A program made the translations under genes and the position numbers. 64,000 nt of DNA from Amphiduros pacificus (taxonomy: Eukaryota; Annelida; Polychaeta; Phyllodocida; Hesionidae), in NCBI GenBank assembly GCA_949316495.1, contig OX439002.1:10410001-10474000 (forward strand), read 5' to 3'. The notes under the pieces are model-generated. The model saw nothing but the letters and a program-made list of their open reading frames with translations. It was not told where the DNA came from and did no database searches. Positions 23,156-35,531 of the stretch are shown in pieces (positions within the stretch are counted from its first letter, which is position 1; each line of letters begins with the position of its first letter).

Positions 23156-26070
23156 GTGAGGAGGTCACAAGGAAGTGGTAACTTTTAACCCGAGCCCGCT
23201 TAAAAAAACTAACTCCAGCAAGTCAATCAAAGTAAGAACTTGAAATATAAGTATGATCTTCATATCTGACATCATCCATTTTTTTAAAGAAATGTTTGTG
23301 ACTGATATTACTTTAGCACAAAACAGCACTTCTCATCGTAGACTGCATCAGTTTCATTTTGTTGATCAATGTTTAATTCCAATGCAACTGTTTCATAAAG
23401 CCAACAATATTTGGACAGTTATATCTTCCCGTGGTAGGTCCATAAAGGGCAATACAAAACTTATCCTATTTGCCCAAAATAACCAAAAGAACATATATCT
23501 GAATGAATAGCAAGAGCAAACTTGAGTCCAAATGGTAGCGATCGTATGTGTAATATATTGAAAATCTATGGCTAAGTAAGGAGGGATTGGCTGGGATGGC
23601 AGTGATCTATGATGGGCATGGATTACGAGCAGGGTATGCTGCACAAGTGAATGGCTGCAGGGTCCGTAGTTACCGCCACACGATGATGAGAAGGGACAGG
23701 GTAACACAGCACGTCACTCTCTAGCCTCCAGACTTTATAGAATCAATCACATCACAAAGTCATCAATATCGCCCCACAGAAATGTAACGCACAACAAATC
23801 AACCTCAAATTCGACAAATCAGTGATTCGCGAAGCAGCCAATCAGATTTTTGCCCACTTCACGCTTAATTGAACAGTGCTCCAACATCCCCAGGTGGAAT
23901 CCCGTTGGTCACCTTGGCAACCGGTGAAATCGACATTTGTATCTGATTATTTGAAATATACTACATGTTTGCATTCATCAAGGCTAATAACTTGCCTGTG
24001 ATCGAATGTTCGTCAAAAATTCATGACCCAGCCTGCAGAAATGAACATGAAAGATATAGTCGATGTTGATTTCAATTCATCGGGTGTGATAGGATTTCAT
24101 TAACAGCGCAGAGCTCATTACACATTGATTTATCGTGTGCCATTGCTGTCAATGTCAGTATTCACATTTATCTATTTCTACAGATATGGGCTGATAAAAT
24201 CACAAATCGTTTCATAAAAGGGTTCTCCACTTCAAAGGCCAATCCTGTTTCCTACCAGTCCACTACATATATGGTTGCGGTATAAAAGGTTTCTTTTTCA
24301 AACATTATGATCTAAAGGAAGTTATCTTCTGCAAGATGCATAATAATTTCAAATAAAACTGATATATGTGGCATACATACATTTGTATCATTTGTCTTAA
24401 CTGAAGAAAATCATTGTCAGTTTCCTGTTACCTTGCAGAAAATGCATTTCAAAAGGAGGAGCCAACAAACATAAAAATATATCAATAAACATTAAAATAG
24501 TTTGGCCATGTAATGAAAGTAATAAAATGACAAACATTTTTCAAAATAAGCATATATATGTCGTAAAATGATAGATAGAAACTGAATTATGTCCATTTGT
24601 AAACCTGCATAAAACGTATGGAAGGAAAGTGTAAAATACTAGAGATTGCTTGAACCACAAGTGTTTGAGATTTAGCACCATACAATCAAACCAATGAAGT
24701 GTAAAAAAAAAACAAATAGCTGATGTAAGAATGTCTGAGCTCAAATGTTCATGTTACTATATATTTCTGTGTGTGTACATCTGTCCGTGCATGTGTACAT
24801 GTGTGCGTCCGTGTGTGCGTGTGTCTGTGTGTTTGTTTTGAGCTATGTTGAGGTATATAGGAGATATATAGTAGGCATTGTGGGTAGAAATGATGTCCAG
24901 GGTGGAGATGAGGGCCTTACTTCCTGTCCCATAAACCAGCACTATCTCAATGGCTGGTCTTCTGCTTATCTTACGTGATAGTCTAATGTCTGCCCCCAGA
25001 GGGTAGCCCGGTACCTGACCCAAACAACACCTTAATTAATGTCATATATATATAGGCATGTTATCATCAAACGAAAAAGTTAGTTACCATCAAAAGAAAA
25101 AGTAAAATAATTTGTTAGATACGTTAATTTGTCAGACACATTTATTGTGCAGACATACTTTTATCATGCAAAGATATTTTTCCTCAGATTTTTGTTTCAG
25201 AGATTTCAGTTGATTATCTGTCTAAAGATTTTGTTATCTGGCAAACAATAGCCCATATCATAGGCTGGTCATATCTGAGGTTGGTTTGTCCCCCAAATGA
25301 AGCATCATTGCAATTTTTTGTATGCCATTCATTACAGGTATGGATGCCATGTTGAAAGCTTTGAGAAAAAAATAATTTTTGAGTTGCTTTCAAATTTTGA
25401 ATTCTGAATGTTGTCCAGTAGATAAATAAAGGGTCATTTGGGAAGACTGCGGTGAGTAAAGATCAGCTATGAGAGAATTGAGTAGTGCAAATGGTTTGGA
25501 GTGAATGTTGTCTGAATGCAGTCAAAGTTGTTCCAGGCTGATAGCAGGTGTTTGTTTAGATTGGTTGATCAGAAAGCTAATATACTATATTAGCCTTACC
25601 CGATGCTACAAGGCGATACTATAGCCCACAGACATGCCATCTGTCCATTCCTTCTTTTGTTTTATCTGCAATTCAGCAGATTGGGTAAAAACCTAACTAT
25701 ATTTATGTGGGGGTTGTTGTACAGATGGTTTCTGTAATATCATTATTGGAGGGTTTGAGAATTTCAATACATAGTTATCTGATGAAGTAGGGGCCGATGG
25801 ACTTATCAATAAAAGCAAGTCAGAATTAGCTCATTTTCAAATGCCTGTGAAACAGTTGAGTTAATTAAATAGTAAAAACAAAGATTGATGGTGAGTTATG
25901 CTAATTAGTGAAATGAATATTAAAACTTCAAAGGAAATTCCTCTGATGGAAAAATCAACAACCAAAGAAATGATTCCCTGAGAGAGTGAAGGATTATGCT
26001 TTGCTAGTGATGTCGGATGATTGAATCAAATCTGGATCTGTCAATCATGAAGCCCGAGGTGAGTAAAAGA
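23156..26070. other. Unique AT-rich sequence with TG-rich stretch
   Basis: No gene is supported. A TG-rich imperfect microsatellite (TGTGTGTGTACATCTGTCCG and similar) lies at about 24767-24838; the open frames over it are its by-products. A GAG|GTGAGT donor-like site occurs near 26057, but the segment upstream of it has stops in all frames. Confidence 0.5.
23908..23922 (+). promoter_or_regulatory. RFX X-box-like motif
   Basis: GTCACCTTGGCAACC is an imperfect palindrome matching the X-box form GTNRCC-N-RGYAAC. RFX factors bind it, notably upstream of ciliary genes and in neural enhancers. It is a motif match only. Confidence 0.35.
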
Positions 26071-27015
26071 GGTGATCTGATGTGTGTGGTATGAGGCAGG
26101 TGGGGAGGTGATCTGTGGTATGAGGCAGGTGGGGAGGAAGTGATCTATGGTATGTGGCAGGTGGGGAGGAGGTGATCTGTGCTATGAGGCAGGTGGGGCG
26201 GAGGTTATCTGTGGTATGAGGCAGGTGGGGAGGAGGTGATCTGTGGTTATGAGGCAGGTGGGGAGGAGGTGATCTGTGGTATGAGGCAGGTGGGGAGGAG
26301 GTGATCTGTGGTTATGAGGCAGGTGGGGAGGAGGTGATCTGTGGCATGAGGCAGGTGGGGAGGAAGTGATCTGTGGTATGAGGCAGGTGGGGAGGAGGTG
26401 ATCTGTGGCATGAGGCAGGTGGGGAGGAGGTGATCTGTGGTATGAGGCAGGTGGGGAGCAGGTGATCTGTGGTATGAGGCTGGTGGGGAGGAGGTGATCT
26501 GTGGCATGAGGCAGGTGGGGAGGAAGTGATCTGTGAGCTGTGGGGAGGTGGGGAGGAGGTGATCTGTGGTATGTGGCAGGTGGGGAGGAGGTGATCTGTG
26601 GTTATGAGGCAGGTGGGGAGGAGGTGATCTGTGGCATGAGGCTGGTGGGGAGGAAGTGATCTGTGAGCTGTGGGGAGGTGGGGAGGAGGTGATCTGTGGT
26701 TATGAGGCAGGTGGGGTGGAGGTGGCATGAGGCTGGTGGGGAGGAGGTGATCTGTGGTATGAGGCTGGTGGGGAGGGGGCGATCTGTGGTATGAGGCAGG
26801 TGGGGAGGAGGTGATCTGTGGTTATGAGGCAGGTGGGGAGGAAGTGATCTGTGAGCTGTGGGGAGGTGGGGAGGAGGTGATCTGTGGTTATGAGGCAGTT
26901 GGGGAGGAGGTGATCTGTTGTATGAGGCAGGTGGGGAGGAAGTGATCTGTGAGCTGTGGGGAGGTGGGGAGGAGGTGATCTGTGGTATGAGGCAGGTGGG
27001 GAGGAGGTGATCTGT
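26071..27015. repeat. Minisatellite, 32/33-bp unit, about 28 copies
   Basis: Units contain GGTATGAGGCAGGTGGGGAG then GAGGTGATCTGT. A 33-bp form has GGTTATGAGG, and some units replace the middle with GTGAGCTGTGGGGAGG. The plus strand is G-rich with closely spaced GGGG/GGAGG runs, so G-quadruplex formation is possible. Three overlapping minus-strand frames (26247-27090) read through it as Pro/Ser/His-rich repeats and are not a gene. Confidence 0.95.
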
Positions 27016-27960
27016 GAGCTGTGGGGAGGTGGGGAGTAGGTTTGCAGTGTGTAATATAAGGCAGGGATTCAGGGACGGTGGAGCATGCACAGGTGAGCTG
27101 TGGGGAGTAGGTTTGCAGTGTGTAATATAAGGCAGGGATTCAGGGACGGTGGAGCATGCGCAGGTGAGCTGTGGGGAGTAGGTTTGCAGTGTGTAATATA
27201 AGGCAGGGATTCAGGGACGGTGGAGCATGCACAGGTGAGCTGTGGGGAGTAGGTTTGCAGTGTGTGATATAAGGCAGGGATTCAGGGACGGTGGAGCATG
27301 CGCAGGTGAGCTGTGGGGAGTAGGTTTGCAGTGTGTGATATAAGGCAGGGATTCAGGGACGGTGGAGCATGCGCAGGTGAGCTGTGGGGAGTAGGTTTGC
27401 AGTGTGTGATATAAGGCAGAGATTCAGGGACGGTGGAGCATGCGCAGGTGAGCTGTGGGGAGTAGGTTTGCAGTGTGTGATATAAGGCAGGGATTCAGGG
27501 ACGGTGGAGCATGCGCAGGTGAGCTGTGGGGAGTAGGTCTGCAGTGTGTGATATAAGGCAGAGATTCAGGGACGGTGGAGCATGCGCAGGTGAGCTGTGG
27601 GGAGTAAGTCTGCAGTGTGTGATATAAGGCAGAGATTCAGGGACGGTGGAGCATGCGCAGGTGAGCTGTGGGGAGTAGGTTTGCAGTATGTGATATAAGG
27701 CAGGGATTCAGGGACGGTGGAGCATGCGCAGGTGAGCTGTGGGGAGTAGGTTTGCAGTGTGTGATATAAGGCAGGGATTCAGGGACGGTGGAGCATGCGC
27801 AGGTGAGCTGTGGGGAGTAGGTTTGCAGTGTGTGATATAAGGCAGGGATTCAGGGACGGTGGAGCATGCGCAGGTGAGCTGTGGGGAGTAGGTCTGCAGT
27901 GTGTGATATAAGGCAGAGATTCAGGGAAGGTGGAGCATGCGCAGGTGAGCTGTGGGGAGG
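27016..27960. repeat. Minisatellite, 71-bp unit, about 13 copies
   Basis: Successive CAGGTGAG phase points lie at 27232, 27303 and 27374, giving 71 bp. Units contain GTGAGCTGTGGGGAGTAGGT, GATATAAGGCAGGGATTCAG and GACGGTGGAGCATGCGCAGG. Copies are nearly identical (variants GTAATATA/GTGATATA and GGGATT/GAGATT), so the array is young. Its GTGAGCTGTGGGGAG part is shared with variants of the 32-bp array immediately to the left. Confidence 0.97.
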
Positions 27961-28395
27961 GCATTCTGGTCACTGATGGGCCATGATGGCCGTCATGACA
28001 CCAGGAAACGCAGCATTGTTTGACCATCCTACGACATTACATCAACTTGTAACCAACTACTTCTGAGTGTTTCGCGGTGAGGTAGAGAGTGCTGCGTTAT
28101 GGCATAGCCACTGCATTGAGAGTGCTCACTGGACAAGTCCATTTATCCATTTGCTCATTTGTCCATTTACAGTCTCTCAGGTTTCAAGGCTCAGATTTGG
28201 TGCTAGTCCAGTTAAATGTGGTCCAATCTCTTTTGCGCCAGGCCTGAGAAGATTTTATCTGACTTAAATGTGTGATTACATCAGGAGATGCATACACAGT
28301 TCGACAAGCTGTAAATTGTCAAAATTCTTTTATGCAGATACACTTTTTCAGTATTTTATATTTTGTTTAGAGAATGTGTTTTTGCAAATGTTTGC
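27961..28395. other. Unique sequence between two arrays
   Basis: I see no gene. This 435-bp spacer separates the 71-bp and 34-bp arrays, which are unrelated in sequence. Confidence 0.6.
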
Positions 28396-29462
28396 AACAG
28401 GGAGCAGGTTTTGTCAGATGGTACTGTGATACAGGGAGCAGGTTATGTCAGATGGTACCGTGGCACAGGGAGCATGTTATGTCAGATGGTACTGTGGTAC
28501 AGGGAGCAGGTTATGTCAGATGGTACCGTGGCACAGGGAGCATGTTATGTCAGATGGTACTGTGGTACAGGGAGCAGGTTATGTCAGATGGTACCGTGGC
28601 ACAGGGAGCATGTTATGTCAGATGGTACTGTGATACAGGGAGCAGGTTATGTCAGATGGTACTATGATACAGGGAGCATGTTATGTCAGATGGTACTGTG
28701 ATACAGGGAGCATGTTATGTCAGATGGTACCGTGGCACAGGGAGCAGGTTATGTCAGATGGTACTGTGATACAGGGAGCAGGTTATGTCAGATGGTACTG
28801 TGGCACAGGGAGCAGGTTATGTCAGATGGTACTGTGGCACAGGGAGCAGGTTATGTCAGATGGTACTGTGATACAGGGAGCAGGTTATGTCAGATGGTAC
28901 TGTGACACAGGGAGCAGGTTATGTCAGATGTTACTGTGGCACAGGGAGCAGGTTATGTCAGATGGTACTGTGGCACAGGGAGCAGGTTATGTCAGATGGT
29001 ACTGTGGCACAGGGAGCAGGTTATGTCAGATGGTACTGTGATACAGGGAGCAGGTTATGTCAGATGGTACCATGGCACAGGGAGCAGGTTATGTCGGGTG
29101 GTACTGTAATAGAGGGAGCATGTTATATCAGATGGTACCATGGCACAGGGAGCATGTTATGTCAGAGGGTACTGTGATACAGGGAGCAGGTTATGTCAGA
29201 TGGTACTGTGATACAGGGAGCAGGTTATGTCAGATGGTACTGTGATACAGGGAGCAGGTTATGTCAGATGGTACTGTGGCACAGGGAGCAGGTTATGTCA
29301 GATGGTACTGTGGCACAGGGAGCAGGTTATGTCAGAGGGTACTGTGATACAGGGAGCAGGTTATGTCAGATGGTACTGTGATACAGGGAGCAGGTTATGT
29401 CAGATGGTACTGTGATACAGGGAGCAGGTTATGTCAGATGGTACCATGGCACAGGGAGCAGG
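28396..29462. repeat. Minisatellite, 34-bp unit, about 31 copies
   Basis: Units contain GGGAGCAGGTTATGTCAGAT then GGTACTGTGGCACA or GGTACTGTGATACA. Most units carry an 11-bp palindrome, CTGTGGCACAG or CTGTGATACAG. Because 34 is not a multiple of three, plus-strand frames rotate through the same peptide in every phase and are not genes. Variant order (GCAGG versus GCATG, GTACC versus GTACT) suggests local duplication of pairs of units near 28430-28640. Confidence 0.97.
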
Positions 29463-30890
29463 CATTGTCTGTAGATGAAATCTTGCTGTGAAGTTTCGCC
29501 CCAGACATGATAGAGGGCATATGCATTGTTTTATTATGTGATGCAAGCAGGAAAAGGAAAACTTTATTGTGCATTGAGTTTTGATGTAGGGATGATACAT
29601 TTTTTGGGAGAGGAACTGCGGATATGATGATGGAGCAGCCATTTCTTAGCCTTACTCCTGACTAACTGCTCACTAAGAGCTCTGCCACCAAATACCTCAA
29701 CTGATGCCTGCCAGGGACGGCGGAAGGCATCGCTTCATGGTCAGCTTCAAAAGAAATCAGCAATCATGATGATAAATGATTAATGACAAGCACAATGAAC
29801 GATGGTTATTGGTAAACTTGTTTTACAGCTTCTAGGCCCCATGACAGGGTGGAGTGAAGTTGCGTAATACCTTGGTTCATATTACAAGCTTCTCTTTATT
29901 ATGGTGGTCCTTTTTGCTGTGACAGTGTTGAGTAATTGGTCAACAGAGCATAGTCTTATGAGTGACCGTGATGTGATACAACAGATTTTTCCCTGACAGA
30001 ATAGACCTGCACCAGACTTTCAAATAGTCTTGTTTTTTTCAGTTTTAAAGGGACCTCTATCAGCTCTTAACAACTTGCACCAGGTTTGATTGAGAGAGAA
30101 CAGGTCATTCCTGAAAATTTTCAAGCAAAATATCTGAATTAAATTGAGGTAGAATGGTCAATTCTTTGGCAGTTACATCGAAAATCAATGCGGGAGGTCC
30201 CGCGGGCTGTAGGCAGGTCTAGAGACGGACTGGGCCGAGTATTATGGGAGGCTTCAAGTATGCAAGGATCACGTGCTCTGACAACCGGAAGCCAAACATT
30301 GTTGAGACTCAAGCAGACATCACAATCAGCTTACAGGTCTTTAGATCACTGACATCACGGGATGCTCACCGCAGAAAAAAGCCCTGTCAGAGTTTGATGT
30401 TTAATTCCCAACGGTATTATGGATGGAGGGTTCGTCAGCTTGCATAGCCATGGAGGCTTAGAGCAGAGGGGGATGGGTGCGATCTCTATTATACACACAT
30501 TAGCGCCCTAGCTATTTATATCATATATTTGTTAACAGAAAAACTGATAATAGATGAAAAACTAGATGTTGTTGAATTGTTTTGAGAGGAGGGGTAACAT
30601 TTTGTGACTATTTTGGTAAAATACAGGCATTGTAAGTGATTTTCTTAGAGATATCACTGGAAATAATATTTTAGGAAATCTAGGAGAGACATGAGGCAGT
30701 GCATTGAATGTTGTTTAGATACACTGCTTCACAAGTAGCAATAATTTAACTTTGCCATAAAGTAGCTGTCATAAACACATCAGTTGCAATATAATGGTGA
30801 CTATTAAACAGAAACATCAGGAAAGTATCCAGTCCAATCCAGAGCATGTCCACGATCCATATTTACTGAACACTCATCAAAGCATATGCA
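29463..30890. other. Unique non-coding sequence
   Basis: No gene or repeat is seen. CpG density rises briefly near 30180-30370, around a 67-codon plus-strand frame without a recognisable domain. Confidence 0.55.
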
Positions 30891-31294
30891 ATGCATCAGA
30901 GCATTGTTTCAGGTTGGCGACGCATCAGAGCATTGTTTCTGGTTGGCGATGCATCAGAGCATTGTTTCTGGTTGGCGATGCATCAGAGCATTGTTTCTGG
31001 TTGGCGATGCATCAGAGCATTGTTTCTGGTTGGCGACGCATCAGAGCATTGTTTCAGGTTGGAGATGCATCAGAGCATTGTTTCAGGTTGGCGACGCATC
31101 AGAGCATTGTTTCAGGTTGGAGATGCATCAGAGCATTGTTTCAGGTTGGCGACGCATCAGAGCATTATTTCAGGTTGGCGACGCATCAGAGCATTGTTTC
31201 AGGTTGGCGAAGTATCAGAGCATTGTTTCTGGTTGGCGAAGTATCAGAGCATTGTTTCTGGTTGGCGATGCATCAGAGCATTGTTTCTGGTTGG
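30891..31294. repeat. Minisatellite, 29-bp unit, 14 copies
   Basis: Units contain GCATCAGAGCATTGTTTCAG (or TCTG) then GTTGGCGAC/GTTGGCGATG; phase points 30901, 30930 and 30959 give 29 bp. All three plus-strand frames are open through the array (up to 211 codons, 30794-31429), but each is the same rotating peptide and there is no evidence of coding. Left and right copies end in GGCGAT and central ones in GGAGAT or GGCGAC, showing a directional variant pattern. Confidence 0.97.
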
Positions 31295-34200
31295 TGTGGC
31301 CGGATGCCTGTGCTCTGGCCATATGAAGTCCCATCTGAGCCCCCACTCCCCCCCCCCCCCTTCACCCTCCCTACTTCCCCCCATAGAGTCTACCAACACA
31401 TATTAGATCACACTCTGCTCCCACACTGAGATCTCTACCACTGGCTTATCCAGGGGGTTTTATGAGCAAAAACATTCCTTCAATAAAATAGCTCAATTCT
31501 GTCACTTTTATAGAAAATTTTGAAAATAATTACGAAGTGTTGCCTGTTGTATTTTCAATATCCATTTCCAATTCTCTGGCCTTGTTTATTTTAGAAAATG
31601 TTGGGTTAGGGGAAGGAAAAGGGTGGCAAGATAGGGAATATATGCCCGTCCTGAACACCATTGTCTCTCACGGTACTTTTAATTCAGAGGAATGGTGAGA
31701 TGGGGAGATGAGAATTTATACTCCTTCTGGTTTGAATCAGGATTAATGTAGAGTCAAAAGGGGTTCAAAATGGTATCAAAAGAGGCTGTTGTATGGAGGT
31801 TGTAAGGGGGGTAAGATGGTAAGATAGAGTAGACATACATTTATACAAAGATCGCCAGTGATGTGAATGTATCTTGTATAATATAACATGGGATAATGGG
31901 GCCTTAATCAGAAGGAGATATCACAACAGGTTCAGAGTTGAAAAGACGGCAAAGAAATACAGAGAAAGAAGAGTGTAAGCTTAATGGATGAGATAATAAG
32001 CAGATGGGATATGATAAATGGGCGAGGGATAGGTCGTACATTCTACACTAGCACGGGATAGGCATAACATAGCATAACCGTGGTATTAAAGATGGAGAGA
32101 GAAGATTTGTGATTCCGTGGACAGGAGGTAGGGGATTGGCAGCTTGATGCAGAGTGTATCCCCCCTTACTTTCCCCTGATTGGTCAGTCCCAGACGACCA
32201 TTGTGCACCGTTCACTCTCTCACAAGGCCTGTTTCATATAACAGCAAACACTGGTGGCAGGCATCAGCGTCGACGGCCAATCTAGTGTCTATAGCTTTAT
32301 AGAGAGCATCGCTGGGCCCCCTACCACAATTCAGCTCCGATATTAACCTCTGGGAACAAAGGTCCATGGGGAAGTTATGTGAAACCTACTCCCACGCTAA
32401 GGTCATTCTTGCACTGTTTGACTTATTAATGGTCAGATATTTGTTTAAGGTCATTTGAAGGTCTTTTTTCAGCACCTATATGGTTGTTATTATTTGTGAC
32501 TTGCCAAGGTCATGTAGGATCACCACCAGAGGGAGCAAGCAGTTGTGAGGGCTTCTTTATAAGGACCAATCCTGGATATAGAGGATATGCTGTTATGTTT
32601 CATGTACTTTATAATAACCTTGTACTTTTGCCAAGGTCTCCCCATCCAGACTGGACCCCTCTCTGTATCTTCCCTACCACCTCTGCGCCCATACCACCAT
32701 CTCCTCTTCTCAACAGCATCAAGTTTTTATTTTCTTCCCATCACAAATCTAGCCTGACTAATAGTTATCCCATCCAATGGTTTCCAAATAAAGGATGACT
32801 AATTGTATGTTTTTTGCATTACAAAAAGGCAACAAAAATCTGTTTTTCCAAACCATAACAATCCAGATCTGCCGCACCCAAGATGAGATAATGTACCATT
32901 GAATCCTGGTCACTGTGTCGGGTTGACGACCTGCTATAACACTTATTTACAGACAACATGACTTGCTGAATATCAGCATAGAATACTTTTTAGTGTAAAC
33001 CTCTTTTAGTTGATTTTGATGCTTCAACATAAAAAGTTTGCAAAAGTTGTTTTTTTTTTGCCTTATCAAGATCTTTCATTATCTGGCATAAACTACAATG
33101 GAGATAATCATTTGGAGATTTGCCCCTCTCCTTGGCAGACAGAAGCCTATTGTGTTAAGTAACATTATTGCATGAGGAATGTTAGGAATGTGCTGGTATT
33201 CTCATTACTGACTCTGCAATACAAAACAAACAACAAATATATAATGTTTACTAAATGGCAATAATGAAGTGTGGTATCATTCGGCCAATGATATCAGTTT
33301 TAGATCTTGGTAGTTTTGGGTGAGAATTCTGATGACATACTGTTAAAGTACCTCAGAACCTTTATTCTATTTTATTCAGATGTTCATAAACTTACTTTAA
33401 TAAGACATTGTTCTCTGTTGGACCTGTTCTGCTACTGTTATAACATCTTTTTTGCAGTAAGTGGATAATATATATAAAATGTTTAATGATAATAATAGGG
33501 GAAGAAAAATATTAATCACATTTCTGCATAGAGTGGTGCTTAAAGCAGACATTTTTTCTCCGTTGAATAGATCTTTTTGAGATTTGACAGATTAGCGGTG
33601 GGTTTTGACACGAATGTTGATATTAGAGTGGTGGCTGGTTATAAAGGGCAGACCCTCCTTACTCACCCACACCCATACACACTGAATGTACCATGCAAGA
33701 CACTGCAGACAAACCTTAAGTGGCTCCTAAATCGTCCCCAAATATTGTGCTATTACAGCACAGTGGGTGATAATGGGAGTGTTGATGAGACTTGTACGGT
33801 GTGTGACAGCTCTCGTGGGGGATATGAGGCTGGTCGCAGCACAGAACGGGGAATCAAGACGGGAAGACAGAGATTTGTAATGCTTTTTGTGTTGCGAGTC
33901 TGTCTAATGGCTGTATTTATTAGTGCTTGTTCTTATTGATCAAACACCCAATTTGTGGGAAATGTTGAGGTGTTTAAGAGAGACACGTTACTTGTCGTAG
34001 CTTAAATTAGGCTGCACTATTTTTTTTATTGGGGGCATAAATCATGAGCAGTTATTTAAAAGAGAGTGTAAAAGACCACTGCGAGAATATTGAGAGGATT
34101 TCTAAGGTGTATCAGAAACGATATTGAGACACATGATACGGATAATTTGAGTCAACTGACAGAGAATCTTGGCAGATAAATAGCTGCATTTAAAGGAGAA

Positions 34201-35516
34201 ATTCAAAAGGTAGCGCCGACAGACACGAAGATTGAGAACACATTAGCCACAAGAGAAGAATGTGAATAGAATGCTGCCAGTTTTTGGGGTTTTTTTCTGG
34301 TTGTGGATGTTGTGTAATAAGCTGGTGGTACGGGGGTATGTCACTTCTCACTCACCTGCCGTGTCTATCGCTGGCTCAATTCCCTGGATCACTACATAAT
34401 AACTTAAAAGGGGGTGGTATTAAACACCACAGATAGCCAGCAAAGAGGGCTTTCACTGCAGCACGCTCGCTGACTTTTCTTGCAAGAGTGGCTTGGGCCA
34501 GGTTTTTGCAGAGCTCGTGAAGGGGCGTGAAAGTTTGCGGGGCAAAGTCAAGGCATGGGAGGAAATGAGAAACGCTCGCTTATTCATTATGAAATGTTTG
34601 AGCAAGGACTGGGGACGAGGCGATAGGGCAAAAGTGTGAGGGGATCATAAAAGGTGCACTTGATGATGAAAAATGGGGCTCCTCGCTTTTCAACCTCTCA
34701 AGATTATGGGACACAGTTCACCCATTGGCTCCACAAAAATGGTGTCTGGGCTTGATCTACGATCGACAAAGAAAAGAGTTTGTGCAGCGAGGACACAGAC
34801 GTGTGGTTGGTCAGTGCTTCATAACTCATGCTTATCCAGAGAATTCTGCGAGGAAATGGGTGCATGAGGGGTGCTCGAGACATTGTGGTAGATAACAACC
34901 AAATTCTCACAGATAAGAGTGCATTAAACCATGATAAGAAATACTTCAATATGACCTAATCTAGGTGAACGCCATTGACAGCAAGGCTGAACATTATTTT
35001 TGGGTAAACTGCCATTGGTACAATATAAACAGGAATGATGAAATGAAACTATCTTAATATCATGACCTTTATTTTATGACCATTGACCTTTGCTTCCATT
35101 ACCATTGACCTTTGTTTCCACACCTCCTAACCCCATAAGCATAACAAGCCACATGTAATTACCCTACAATTATATAAGAGAATTCCTGCTAGCTTTTTAA
35201 ATATGTGTCTGATGTCTCACATGTGTTTTGAGCCATACATTCTGTTTCTTACGTGGGATGATATTATGGAAGGCACTGTAAAAGGAAGATTGGTAATTAT
35301 TGCAAGTATAACTGACAAAGATGGTGTTGTGTCTGTCCTTGATGGGCAATGGGATCGCCGTAATAGTGAGGGCAGAGTGAATGTCGACACTTTGCTGCTT
35401 GACTTCATCATTTCAATCTGCTTTGGAATTCTGTTTGTACACCATCAATGAATGAACTATTTAACAGGGGACAAATGTGTGAGACCCATCCTTCATAACC
35501 TGTCACATGACTGGGC
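31295..35516. other. Unique sequence, no gene supported
   Basis: A poly-C run of about 14 lies at 31348-31361 within a C-rich stretch. The longest frame, 33577-33939 plus (120 codons), has no convincing domain. A pair of copies of CATTGACCTTTG sits at about 35082-35112. The rest is unremarkable AT-rich sequence. Confidence 0.5.
32523..32537 (+). promoter_or_regulatory. CTCF-like motif
   Basis: CCACCAGAGGGAGCA matches the CTCF core consensus CCASYAGRKGGCRSY at 13 of 15 positions. CTCF is present in most bilaterians and organises chromatin loops. It is a single motif match, so chance is quite possible. Confidence 0.3.
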
Positions 35517-35531
35517 GTCACCATGGTAACC
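35517..35531 (+). promoter_or_regulatory. RFX X-box-like motif
   Basis: GTCACCATGGTAACC closely matches the palindromic X-box. It is the second of three good X-boxes in 25 kb. Confidence 0.4.

Noticed and set aside
26247-27090. Proline/serine/histidine-rich minus-strand frames
   Set aside because: By-product of the 32-bp array; not a proline-rich protein gene.
28363-29415. Many overlapping plus-strand open frames
   Set aside because: They are one 34-bp tandem unit read in rotating frames; no start context, domain or splice evidence supports a gene.
30794-31429. 211-codon plus-strand frame
   Set aside because: Almost all of it is the 29-bp array, and the other two frames are equally open.
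33577-33939. 120-codon frame starting with RLAVGFDTNVDIRV-like sequence
   Set aside because: The first residues faintly recall the N-terminal strand of ADP-dependent sugar kinases, but the similarity ends within 20 residues and no further motif follows. Treated as chance.
35203-35451. 82-codon plus-strand frame with protein-like composition
   Set aside because: No domain is recognised, the minus strand is also open over most of it, and no splice context supports it.
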